Part shown: positions 35,327-47,458 of the stretch, piece by piece
Numbering within the stretch: position 1 is the stretch's first letter
How the letters are laid out: every line of letters starts with the position of its first letter
NCBI GenBank assembly: GCA_029891385.1
Contig: JAIWQS010000080.1
Location: forward strand, 124,001-188,000
Origin: Erythroxylum novogranatense
Lineage: Eukaryota > Streptophyta > Magnoliopsida > Malpighiales > Erythroxylaceae
Direction: 5' to 3'
Length of the DNA stretch: 64,000 nucleotides
Position numbers and translations under genes: made by a program
The notes under the pieces: model-generated
Seen by the model: the letters and a program-made list of their open reading frames with translations, nothing else
Databases searched by the model: none
Told to the model about the DNA's origin: nothing

Positions 35327-37189
35327 TAACATGCCACCTTTGTTTTATTAAAAGCTCTTTCCTCCTTTTGTTTTGTCATTCACGAAGCTTCCATATGAGA
35401 AGGCCAAGACAATTTGTTCTCTTCTCTTCTTTATTTTCGTAGCCTTCCTTCCTCCTTTCTTCTTCGGTGTTTCTTCTACTTGTTATAACCACACAAAAGC
35501 TCCTTTGTCTTACTTGCCTTCTCTTCTCTTGTTCACCAAAAATCCATACTTAAGCCTTAAGATGTTGATAATCGTGTATGTGAAATGAAGTAGAAGATTT
35601 GGAGTATAGTTGAAGAATTGAAGAATTTAAAGCTTGTTAGGTAAGATTTATGTTTTATGTTCTTAAATTGGTAGTTGATGCATTAATTGTGATGTCTTGA
35701 GCATTGATTTCATGGAACTTGTGATTTGATTGTATGGGTATAAATGCATGTTTGTGTAAGGACGAATGATATAGCATGTGTAGTATTGATGAATTGTGTG
35801 TTTTGGATTGATTTTATGGATGTTAGATGAGTGATTAATAATAAAAGATGATTGAGTGTGTGTGCTGAAGTTTTGTGGATTTATGTTCAAGGATAGGTTG
35901 TGAGTTGGTTATGGTGGAAATATGGAGTGAAATGAGTGAGAATTGGTTTAGAAATGATATGGAAGATGTAGAATGTGAGTTAGGTTGAGAATATGGAAAA
36001 ATTGCTTGGTGTATATTTCAATGATTTGGTCATAATTTTTTATATGGTTATGCTATTGAGATGACGTTTGACTTGAATTAAACTTGAGAAGTTTGGCTAG
36101 AATTCTTATGCAGGAAGTACTGTCCAATTGTGGCTTGAAGGGTTCTGAATTTTGCCTTGAAAGTGAGTAATATTTGCAGGGTGAATAGTGCTATGTTTAT
36201 GATTCTAACATTGAAGATTTGTGACCTGAAACTTTGGGGAATTTTTCTAGGCTAACGTAGACAGATTTTGTGAAATTGGTCTGCATGAAAGTTGAAGATT
36301 TTCTTGTTAGATTTGTATCGTCACAAAGTATGATATCTTTTGATTTTGAGGTTGAAAGTTATGACTTGTTAATGTTTAGATGGTAATTCAAGTATTATTG
36401 TGCTTTGTGTGTGAAATGTCTATAAGTATAGGTTTTTTTGATTACTGTGTCTTTGAAGCCAATTCTGGACGGTTATGGTTTAAAGTAGCTCAAGTGGTCT
36501 TATGGAAAGTTATAGAGGAATGTTTCAGCTTCGTAATGATGTATAATATGCTATTTGTGGATGTAAGAATTGTAAGTTTTGGATTTTTAAAGTATAGATA
36601 TGGTTTAGGTAATATCTTTATTTAACACTCTTTAACAGGGCAACCTCAATTATCTAAGAATTTGACCGAGTTAGAGGTGGAATTGGTTTTCAAGCTCTAT
36701 ATAGAAAGTGTAGACCTTTCTTTGCTCTTTACATTGATATTAAGTTTGCATAGTTTGGACTTCTGGATTGTGAGTTATAAATTTTGGAAGTGTGGTTATG
36801 GTTTAGGGTGAATTATGGGGGCAGAAACTTTAGTTGAGAATTTGACATTGTTAGAGGTAGAAATTGCTTCCAAGTTGTTCATGAAAGTTGTAGAATATGT
36901 TCTGATCTTTCTTTTGATATAAAGCTTGGAATTTTTGGCTAAGGTAATGGTAACATATGATTTTAGAAAAATGTTGTATTGTTTTGGAAAATTTGTGATT
37001 AGGCAGAAATTTGATTGAATTTTGGACACCCTTAGGGGAGGAATTGGTTTGTGAGTCCTTCATGGAATTTGTAGAGTTTTCTATGATCTTTCCAATGAGA
37101 CCTCATTTGAAATTTTTGGATACTTGTGTGAAAAGTTAGGTCTTGTGAAAGAAGAAGAAGAAAGAAGAAAGAAGAAAGAATTTGGAATT

Positions 37190-37310
37190 TGGCAGGCGAG
37201 GGACTGACCCTCGCCCTCGCGAGGACACCTCGCAAGGGTGAGCCTCGCGACCAGCTCGCGATCGCGGGCTTGTCGCGATCGCGACCAACAGCGCGGGTCG
37301 ACCCTATCTG
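37190..37310. other. GC-rich palindromic island in D 5' LTR
   Basis: It contains CTCGCGAGG and TCGCGATCGCG palindromes in an AT-rich LTR. The same position in the 3' LTR (about 55020-55130) keeps the borders but has clearly different inner sequence. Confidence 0.65.
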
Positions 37311-38220
37311 GCCCAACCTAAACCCTCTTCCATTATTTTGTGTATAACTTGGCCATTCGACCTCCGATTGACCTGATTCTCGAGGCATCGAATTCGTGAG
37401 TATTTTAATTTCTTTTCTATGTAAAATTTTGAATTTTTGGAGATAAAATTGACATTGATTGATTAAGTCAAAGTGACAGGACCGGTGATTATTTTTCCGT
37501 AGTGTTTTAGCAATAATTGGACCTCTGAGATCCAAATTGGTGATTTTGTGTCTATGGATTCCTACTACATAGAGGAATTTTATATTAAGGAGAGGTTGCC
37601 TAGGTTACCCTATGTAAATTGGTTTATCGATCGGGGGTTAGTAGACCTGAAAGAATGGTTTTAGAAAAATTGCAATAAGCATAAATTGCGAGTCTAAGGA
37701 TTTGTGTGTGGATTAACACTAGCCATACTTGAGTTGGGATATTTGAATGGTTTTTGAGATAAAAATTTATAGATTGATACCGGGATAGTCATGAATATGC
37801 ATCGTACATATATGTCCATCAATAATTATAATTGTACAAAATTATTAATGTGTGTGTGCAACGTATTGAATAAATGGGTTGTGCAGGCTAAGAGTTCGCA
37901 GTCAGGCGTTTCTAGAAGTTGGAAGGAATGCTAATCTGGAGCGTACTGTGAGTAGACCGAGATGGTCTCATTTCACCCTTTGTTCTGTTTTATTTCATTT
38001 TGTATAACTTAATTATTGGATATGGATTGATTTTATTGGGTCCGGACAGGAGGTCCGATGACTGTGATACTGAGTCGTGTTATAGAAGTGCTACTTGTAT
38101 GTGAATTTGAGACCTACGTGCCTATGATGTGATTACTTGTGACATATGTGTTGGTTGTGATATATATACTGCTTTATTGTAAAATATGCATTTCATACAT
38201 GAATGCATACTCATATAATG

Positions 38221-38800
38221 ACAGTTGTGACCGGAGCAGCCACCGATTAGAGCTAAAGCTCAATGATTGTAGTTGGGCCTCGAGCTCTACAGTAACTTAG
38301 AGCCTCAGGCTCAATGCTTAATGTGCCCATATTAGGACAGTTCAGGCGCTCAATCACAACACCGTAATAAATTAGAATAGTGTCACATGAGCATATCATA
38401 TGCATTTGATTAAATTGACTTGATTGAGTGAATGGCAAAATGCCTTATGCTTATGTGAAAAATAAAAGTGTGGCTTATGTGATCTTATGATATTTTGATC
38501 AATGTGAAATTATGAAATCATTGTGATGTGATTGATATGTGTCGGACTACGGTCTGATAATATGTGAAAGTGAGTGGAAGTGACTGATGCATCACATGGC
38601 ATAAGTGCATGAAATATAATGGCTGTTGTGACCGGAGTTGTCATCGATCAGAGCTTTAAGCTCAACGAGTGAAAATGAGCTTTGAGCTCATAAGTGATTC
38701 AGAGCCTCAGGCTCAACGTTTAATGAGCCCTGTATCCACCAACGGATAAGGGACAGTTATTAATGAGCCCTACAAGGGACAGTTTAGGCACTCGGTCACA
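38221..38800 (+). repeat. Two degenerate ~400-bp-spaced repeats in D 5' LTR
   Basis: The block GTTGTGACCGGAG...GAGCTTTAAGCTC...AGAGCCTCAGGCTCAA...GGACAGTT...GGCRCTC starts at about 38224 and again at about 38624. Each copy is rich in GAGCT/AGCTC inverted pairs. The 3' LTR has both (about 56045 and 56447). Confidence 0.65.
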
Positions 38801-39381
38801 GAAAAATAATAAATGAAAAGTGAGTCTCATGTGCATGTATCAAATATGAATAATGTGAATGTGCAATTCTGTAAACGTGTGAATGTGAAATATTATGATT
38901 GTGCTCTATGAAATAAAGTGAGATGTATGAATATTGTGTTATGTGACTGGGTGAACCATTAATGATGGTCACTCACTGAGTTCGCAAAACTCACCCAAAA
39001 TTTGCAATTATTTTTCAGGACTCAGAAGAATACTCCGTTAGGCAACGGGCGTATAGCAGCTGCATATGAGTGAGAGAAGAGGTCGGGGATCAGTTCGCGC
39101 CTGCATTAGTGTCTTCTTCTTATTTATGTATAAATTGTGTATTATGAAATGTGTATAAATGAATAACTGATTTGTGTTATGAAAGGGCCCACGTGGTCAT
39201 TGAAAATATTGTTGACTATATGCGATAATTGTCATCCTGATAGTATGAGTGTTTTGAAAAAAAAATTTATACCGAGTTTTTTCAATAAGTGATGTAGCGC
39301 ACCACCCTCGCAGGGCACGAACTCGAATATCACCATCAATCTCGGGTTCGGGTCACGCGGGAGTGGAGTGTTATATTTATG

Positions 39382-39395
39382 TGGTATCAGAGCCC
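39382..39395 (+). promoter_or_regulatory. Primer-binding site, tRNA-iMet type (element D)
   Basis: TGGTATCAGAGCCC, six bases after the LTR end, is complementary to the 3' end of initiator tRNA-Met. It fixes the orientation of D as plus and the LTR boundary at 39375. Confidence 0.9.
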
Positions 39396-40804
39396 AAAAG
39401 TACTATCTTATATGGGCATTTTCTGAAACATGGGTCAAGTACATGCATTTAAGTCATGTCATAGCAGACAGTGGCAACTAATCCCTAGTCTGAGTCGCAT
39501 GAGTATGAGTCACACGCTTGAGCATGTGTTAAGTGTTTAAGGGTGAGAAAAGTAATGATATGTCAGAATGTGAGCCAATGAAGGGTTATGGGCGACTAGA
39601 AATGGGAGAAGAACAATGGGAAAAAATGATATTCATATGATACTGGAACGTGATACGAGTGTGAATGAATTGGCATGGGTTGATTAAGGAAAAAGTGATA
39701 TCACAATGATTAATGATATTTAACGTGTATAAATCGAGTTGAAAGAAAATGAAATTTGTTATAGCCTGGAGAGGCCACATTTAGACATGAGATAAATGTC
39801 GGTTAAAAGTGATAAGATGCTTTAGTATATGTTTTTGTATTTGAGATCAAAATTTTTGGGATGACTAGGTATCTATGATTCTGAATTGATTGTGAACGTA
39901 AGCATGTACGATAAAATATGGATAATGGGAAATTAGAAAAAGTATATGGTGCGACAAGGTAGATGAAGATTCCCTACATTTGTGTTGGTGTGAATTGTAT
40001 GGAATATATTGTACCGTAATGTTCTACCTTTGAATGTGATAGAGAAGTGAAGATATTGTTAGAACTGTGTGAAAACAATGGCTTTATCAGTGATGCCAAG
40101 TGATGAATGGTGTGTAGTATGGAGAAAGTTAGAAAAGTGCCTAAGTTTGGATTGTATTTATGCATGCGATTATGGAAAAGATGATAAACCAAAGGAGAAG
40201 AGTGAATGCACTCAAAATGCTAATTCAATAATTATGATAGGATGTTGTATTAGACGAAGAGGTAAATATTGGAAAACTGGAGTAGAATCGCTGTCAATAT
40301 GTGTGATAATGTGAGGAAAAAGTGCAAGGCACGATATGGACCTACAAAAATCGGTTTCTGTTATGATCATAAGGTTAATTCCAATCATGGGCAGAAACAA
40401 GAATAGAAATGTTATCTAGATTCAATTGGAGACTTAACTTATTTCGAGAGTATGAAATGTTGAAATTGATTTTCTTGAGGTATTAAGGAGGGACCAATAA
40501 ATACTTATAGGCAATAGGTGATTGACAAGGATTTATAAACAATGTCGAGGTTTGGACCAAGAAATCACTGAGAGAGGCTCAGAAAGCCGGGTAATTTAGT
40601 TTATGATCAATGAAGGCAGGCTTTCCTTGACCAGTAGCTGAGATTATAAGCCCTTCTCTTGATTCAACAATGGAATCTGGTAATTCTTCCATTGTCCAGA
40701 GGTCAAAGGCTCCTCGCTTGATTCAATCGGGCTTGCTTCAGAAAGGAACCGACAGACGTAATTGAGGGAATTTTGAACTAAGATAAAAAGTCTCCAAGAA
40801 AAGT
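39396..40804 (+). pseudogene. Decayed leader and gag/pol region of element D
   Basis: This region lies between the primer site and the tandem array, where leader, gag, protease and RT should be. It is 1.4 kb, much shorter than needed for all of them, and has no readable motif in any frame. Small open frames (up to ~80 codons) on both strands look random. Most of gag-pol has therefore been deleted or lost beyond recognition. Confidence 0.5.
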
Positions 40805-43800
40805 TGTGATGTGCTGTCTTCTTTATTGAAAATAAATAAATAAATAAGGGGGTAAATAGTGAGTCATAACTGAATATTGGAGTTACATCCATAGCAAAGA
40901 CTTAAGTATAAGAGTTAGAAAAGGCTATTGGGATTTGATGATGTAAACCATCCAACTATATAAGTGGATTTCAACAATTCGAGAAGATACTCTTGCTAAT
41001 GTGAGGTGAACTTAGGTCCACATTCTAGTTTGTGTAAATATGTTGGGAACCACGAATCATATTTGATGAATGTATTACCAACACAGGAAGTTATGCAAAG
41101 AAATTGCAATGTGGAGGAACTGGTATGAATAAGCGGACCTTGGAATAAGTCAATGCGAAATCAGAGGAACTCTAAGGAATGGAAAAGATTATTCAAGAGA
41201 GGTAAGTAAATGGGAAGATGGAAAATAACATGTGATAATATGAATTTACTGCGAAATTAGTTACTTAAGGAATTACGAGGCGAACATAAACACATTGAGT
41301 TTGGGGTAATATTTATTGGAGTTAACAATACCCGATAGGATTATGATATTGAAGGTTAAAGTGATCCAAGAAAATTATATCGATTAGTACTATGATCATA
41401 AAGGTAAAGAGAATATATTAAATACTTGAGGAAAATATGTAAGCCATGTTAGTGTTGAATGAAAACAAAATAACTACGATTAATCAAGTATGCCATTGGA
41501 TTTGGAGATTTTGTAGTATACAATAGAGTTTCCCGAGAGATCAAGATGGAATTGGTTGCAATAGTAAAAGTGATTTTGTGTACTTAGGGACAATTATCGC
41601 CTCATGAGCTGAATTTTGAATATATGATTTGAAATTTGCTGCAATAGTAATTGGTTTGAAAGCTTCGGAGACATGATGTGTAAGAAAGCAGTTTGGATAT
41701 ACATATGAATATCTGAGGAAGTTATGATGTGTTGTCTTCTTTATTGAAAAAATAAATAAATAAGGGGTAAATAGTGAGTCATAACTGAATATTGGAGTTA
41801 CATCCATAGCAAAGACTTAAGTATAAGAGTTAGAAAAGGTTATTGGGATTTGATAATGTAAACTATCCGACTATATAAGTGGATTTCAACAATTCGAGAA
41901 GATACTCTTGCTAATGTGAGGTGAACTTAGGTCCACATTCTAGTTTGTGTAAATATGTTGGGAACCACGAATCATATTTGATGAATGTATTACCAACACG
42001 GAAGTTATGCAAAGAAATTGCAATGTGGAGGCTGGTATGAATAAGCGGGCCTTGGAATAAGTCAATGCGAAATCGGAGGAACTCTAAGGAATGGAAAAGA
42101 TTATTCAGAGAGGTAAGTAAATGGGAAGCTGGAAAATAACATGTGATAATATGAATTTATCTGCGAAATTAGTTACTTAAGGAATTACGAACTCGAACAT
42201 AAACACATTGAGTTTGGGGTAATATTTATTAGAGTTAACAATACCCCGATAGGATTATGATATTGAAGGTTAAAGTGATCCAAGAAAAATTATATCGTTA
42301 GTGATTATGATCATAAAGGTAAAGAGAATATATTAAATACTTGAGGAAAATATGTAAGCCATGTTAGTGTTGAATGAAAACAAAATAACTACAGTGTCAA
42401 GTATGCCATTGGATTTGGAGATTTTGTAGTATATCAATAGAGTTTCCAAAGAGAGATCAAGATGGAATTGGTTGCAATAGTAAAAAGTGATTTTGTGTAC
42501 TTAGGGACAATTATCGCCTCATGAGCTGAATTTTGAATATATGATTTGAAATTTCTTGCAATAGTAATTGGTTTGAAAGCTCGGAGACATGATGTGTAAG
42601 AAACAGTTTGGATATACATATGAATATACAGGAAGTTGTGATGTGTTGTCTTCTTTATTGAAAAAAATAAATAAATAAGGGGGTAAATAGTGAGTCATAA
42701 CTGAATATTGGAGTTACATCCATAGCAAAGACTTAAGTATAAGAGTTAGAAAAGGTTATTGGGATTTGATAATGTAAACTATCCGACTATATAAGTGGAT
42801 TTCAACAATTCGAGAAGATACTCTTGCTAATGTGAGGTGAACTTAGGTCCACATTCTAGTTTGTGTAAATATGTTGGGAACCACGAATCATATTTGATGA
42901 ATGTATTACCAACACAGGAAGTTATGCAAAGAAATTGCAATGTGGAGGAGCTGGTATGAATAAGCGAACCTTGGAATAAGTCAATGCGAAATCGGAGGAA
43001 CTCTAAGGAATGGAAAGATTATTGAGAGAGGTAAGTAAATGGGAAGATGGAAAATAACATGTGATAATATGAATTTACTGCGGAATTAGTTACTTAAGGA
43101 ATTACGAGAACTAAACATAAGCACATTGAGTTTGGGGTAATATTTATTGGAGTTAACAATACCCCGATAGGATTATGATATTGAAGGTTAAAGTGATCCA
43201 AGAAAAATTATATCAGTTAGTGACTATGATCATAAAGGTAAAGAGAATATATTAAATACTTGAGGAAAAATATGTAAGCCATGTTAGTGTTGAATGAAAA
43301 CAAAATAACTACAGTGTCAAGTATGCCATTCGGATTTGGAGATTTTGTAGTATATACAATAGAGTTTCCCAGTAGAGATCAAGATGGAATTGGTTGCAAT
43401 AGTAAAAAGTGATTTTGTGTACTTAGGGACAATTATCGCCTCATGAGCTGAATTTTGAATATATGATTTGAAATTTGCTGCAATAGTAATTGGTTTGAAA
43501 GCTCGGAGACATGATGTGTAAGAAACAGTTTGGATATACATATGAATATACAGGAAGTTGTGATGTGTTGTCTTCTTTATTGAAAAAAATAAATAAATAA
43601 GGGGGTAAATAGTGAGTCATAACTGAATATTGGAGTTACATCCATAGCAAAGACTTAAGTATAAGAGTTAGAAAAGGTTATTGGGATTTGATAATGTAAA
43701 CTATCCGACTATATAAGTGGATTTCAACAATTCGAGAAGATACTCTTGCTAATGTGAGGTGAACTTAGGTCCACATTCTAGTTTGTGTAAATATGTTGGG

Positions 43801-45390
43801 AACCACGAATCATATTTGATGAATGTATTACCAACACAGGAAGTTATGCAAAGAAATTGCAATGTGGAGGAACTGGTATGAATAAGCGGGCCTTGGAATA
43901 AGTCAATGCGAAATCAGAGGAACTCTAAGGAATGGAAAAGATTATTCAAGAGAGGTAAGTAAATGGGAAGCTGGAAAATAACATGTGATAATATGAATTT
44001 ACTGCGAAATTAGTTACTTAAGGAATTACGAGAACTGAACATAAACACATTGAGTTTGGGGTAATATTTATTGGAGTTAACAATACCGATAGGATTATGA
44101 TATTGAAGGTTAAAGTGATCCAAGAAAAATTATATCAGTTAGTGACTATGATCATAAAGGTAAAGAGAATATATTAAATACTTGAGGAAAAATATGTAAG
44201 CCATGTTAGTGTTGAATGAAAACAAAATAACTACAGTGTCAAGTATGCCATTCGGATTTGGAGATTTTGTAGTATATCTGATAGAGTTTCCAGAGAGATC
44301 AAGATGGAATTGGTTGCAATAGTAAAAGTGATTTTGTGTACTTAGGGACAATTATCGCCTCATGAGCTGAATTTTGAATATATGATTTGAAATTTGCTGC
44401 AATAGTAATTGGTTTGAAAGCTCGGAGACATGATGTGTAAGCAGTTTGGATATACATATGAATATCAGGGAAGTTGTGATGTGTTGTCTTCTTTATTGAA
44501 AAAATAAATAAATAAGGGGTAAATAGTGAGTCATAACTGAATATTGGAGTTACATCCATAGCAAAGACTTAAGTATAAGAGTTAGAAAAGGTTATTGGGA
44601 TTTGATAATGTAAACTATCCGACTATATAAGTGGATTTCAACAATTCGAGAAGATACTCTTGCTAATGTGAGGTGAACTTAGGTCCACATTCTAGTTTGT
44701 GTAAATATGTTGGGAACCACGAATCATATTTGATGAATGTATTACCAACACAGGAAGTTATGCAAAGAAATTGCAATGTGGAGGAACTGGTATGAATAAG
44801 CGAACCTTGGAATAAGTCAATGCAAAATCAGAGGAACTCTAAGGAATGGAAAAGATTATTCAAGAGAGGTAAGTAAATGGGAAGATGGAAAATAACATGT
44901 GATAATATGAATTTACTGCGGAATTAGTTACTTAAGGAATTACGAGAACTAAACATAAGCACATTGAGTTTGGGGTAATATTTATTGGAGTTAACAATAC
45001 CCCGATAGGATTATGATATTGAAGGTTAAAGGGATCCAAGAAAAATTATATCAGTTAGTGACTATGATTATAAAGGTAAAGAGAATACATTAAATACTTG
45101 AGGAAAAATATGTAAGCCATGTCAGTGTTGAATGAAAACAAAATAACTACAGTGCTAAGTATGCCATTTAGATTTGGAGATTTTGTAGTATATACAATAG
45201 AGTTTCCCAGTAGAGATCAAGATGGAATTGGTTGCAATAGTAAAAAGTGATTTTGTGTACTTAGGGACAATTATCGCCTCATGAGCTGAATTTTAAATAT
45301 ATGATTTGAAATTTGCTGCAATAGTAATTGGTTTGAAAGCTCGGAGACATGATGTGTAAGAAACAGTTTGGATATACATATGAATATACA
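40805..45390 (+). repeat. Tandem array: five ~916-bp units carrying an RNase H relic
   Basis: Units start at about 40805, 41721, 42635, 43557 and 44473, and the array ends at 45390 (periods 916, 914, 922, 916, 917). Each opens with GTTGTGATGTG(T/C)TGTC, then an (AAAT)n-like run, and closes with GATATACATATGAATATAC. Units are highly similar, with small indels. The last ~200 bp of each, read on the plus strand with stops, aligns to gypsy RNase H: a GTAGTATA segment equivalent to VVYSDAS, CGCCTCATGAGCTGAATTTT equivalent to PHELNF, and YDLKFAAIVIGLKA equivalent to [13 protein letters not shown]. All five copies share the same stops, so amplification followed decay. Confidence 0.9.
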
Positions 45391-46286
45391 GATCAGTAGA
45401 GATTGAGGTAAGAATAGAATTGGAAAAGATTGAAAGGATTGTGTAGATGAACATGTCCTAATAAAGCTAGTGTTACAATAAATTGCATCGAATAAAACAT
45501 TCAATAGCAGAGTACCACATATGTGGAGTGTATAATGTTGAGGTAAAATGGAGCAAAAAGTAACAATAGTTTTGGAAAAAGGAATTGGGAAAGCCAAATT
45601 GAGGATTTGAGGGACTATGATTGGATGAAAAAGTATGTGTACTACCTGATCCAGATATATGTCCTAGTAAGAGTACATCGAAAGAGCGATTGGCGGCTAA
45701 GAATATCGAACTGTGTGATTACATATTTGAGTTCCTTATAGTCTTGACTATTGTGTTCCTTATAGTCTTCAGCATATGAGATTAATGTATAGTGCAAAGT
45801 GATTACAAGCATAATCATCATTATCCTGGTGATACTATTAGAGGCATCAGACAACAAAAAGAGTCGTTCACTCTGAGTAAAAGCTAGAACAAATTTGGGA
45901 TACCATTAGTGAGTGGACTGATTTTGAAATCTAAATAAAGTGGTTTTTGAAAGACGAATGGATTTTGGAGGATCACATCGAAGTTGGGAATATATGGAGA
46001 AAGATTTGGAAGTTAAGTGTACTAATATCGATGAAAAGTAAAACAGATGCCTTGTTCTTGAGTGATTCACCTTTGCCAAGATGAAAATACAGGATTAAAT
46101 AAGACGCTAAGTTTGACATAAAGTAGTCCATATAAAATTATGGCGATAATAGGACTATGGATTTATGAGTTGTATTATGGTTATCGGAATCACACAGTGT
46201 ATTAGTATTGTTATGATTTGATATATGTGTTGTCAAGATTGGGAGTGAAAAATTTAGAAATAAATTTCGAGGATGAAATTTTTATT
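45391..46286 (+). pseudogene. Decayed integrase/3' region of element D
   Basis: Between the array and the polypurine tract. A CATAATCATCATTATCCTGG segment (about 45809) could be the HH part of the integrase zinc domain, and ATTTCGAGGATGAAATTTTT (46265-46284) matches the end of Tekay-type pol next to the tract. No frame is open and the integrase assignment is tentative. Confidence 0.4.
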
Positions 46287-46299
46287 AGGAGGGGAGAGT
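46287..46299 (+). other. Polypurine tract of element D
   Basis: AGGAGGGGAGAGT immediately precedes the TGTAACATCCC start of the 3' LTR. Confidence 0.8.
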
Positions 46300-47458
46300 T
46301 GTAACATCCCATCACCGATGGGAAGGGTAGAATAGTAATTTGGAACGGGTTATGAGTGTTTAGAATTGTCTTGGTATGCTCATGCATACTCATACTTGTA
46401 AATAGTGATTTTTGCACATGTAAATGACTGTACATGCATTCATGACATTTCCCGGTATCTTGTGAATAAATGTGTTTGTTAAAAAATGATTTGTGTGTGT
46501 GAAAAATTTAATTGGAGAGGGTTAATTGGGTTTGAGAATTTTTGGTGAATTTTAGAAATTTTTTTGGGAAAATTTTGGGGAAATTTTTTCGAACTAGGAA
46601 AAATTCCAAGTGGCAGGCTGATTGTGTACCGGTAGTAGAAATGGCTGTCCAAAGACACTGAAAATTTAGATAAATGATGGTAGGACTTATTAATTTTTAA
46701 GCCATCGGAATTTGACGAGAAATTGGAGTAGAAATTGGAACCGAATTGGAAAGGAAATAAGTGAGAGTATAAGAAGGTGACATGTGGCAAGTGACACTTG
46801 TCACTTTCGCCTAACATGCCACCTTTGTTTTATTAAAGCTCTTTCCTCCTTTTGTTTTGTCATTCTGAAGCTTCCATATGAGAAGACTAAGACAATTTGT
46901 TCTCTTCTCTTCTTTATTTTCGTAGCCTTCCTTCCTCCTTTCTTCTTGGTGGTTCTTCACTTGTTATAACCACCAAAGCTCCTTTGTCTTACTTGCCTTC
47001 TCTTCTCTTGTTCACCAAAAATCCATACCTAAGCCTTAAGATGTTGATAATCGTGTATGTGAAGTGAAGTAGAAGATTTGGAGTATAGTTGAAGAATTGA
47101 AGAATTTAAAGCTTGTTAGGTAAGATTTATGCTTTATGTTCTTAAATTGGTAGTTGATGCATTAATTGTGATGTCTTGAGCATTGATTTCATGGAACTTG
47201 TGATTTGATTGTATGGGTATAAATGCATGTTTGTGTAAGGACGAATGATATAGCATGTGTAGTATTGATGAATTGTGTGTTTTGGATTGATTTTATGGAT
47301 GTTAGATGAGTGATTAATAATAAAAGATGATTGAGTGTGTGTGCTGAAATTTTGTGGATTTATGTTCAAGGATAGGTTGTGAGTTGGTTATGGTGGAAAT
47401 ATGGAGTGAAATGAGTGAGAATTGGTTTAGAAATGATATGGAAGATGTAGAATGTGAG

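Larger units (their letters stand above)
34820..39375 (+). repeat. Family D 5' LTR (4556 bp)
   Basis: TGTAACATTCC at 34820 to GGAGTGTTATA at 39375, just before a primer site. A TTTATTAAA TATA-like box (about 35344-35352) lies downstream of a hairpin (35303-35326). A TTCTCTTCTC-rich leader follows (about 35415-35525). It also contains reiterated modules (about 36080-37140), a GA microsatellite (about 37148-37180), a GC-rich island (about 37190-37310), and a two-copy degenerate repeat with AGCTTTAAGCTC palindromes (38221-38800). The promoter assignment is an inference. Confidence 0.88.

Noticed and set aside
37032..37535. Minus-strand 167-codon open frame across the GC-rich island
   Set aside because: It lies in an LTR, is not conserved in frame in the other D LTR, and is open mainly because of the GC-rich island.
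40805..45390. CRISPR-like or satellite array
   Set aside because: The ~916-bp units without spacers rule out CRISPR. Only five units lie inside one element, so it is not called an established satellite.
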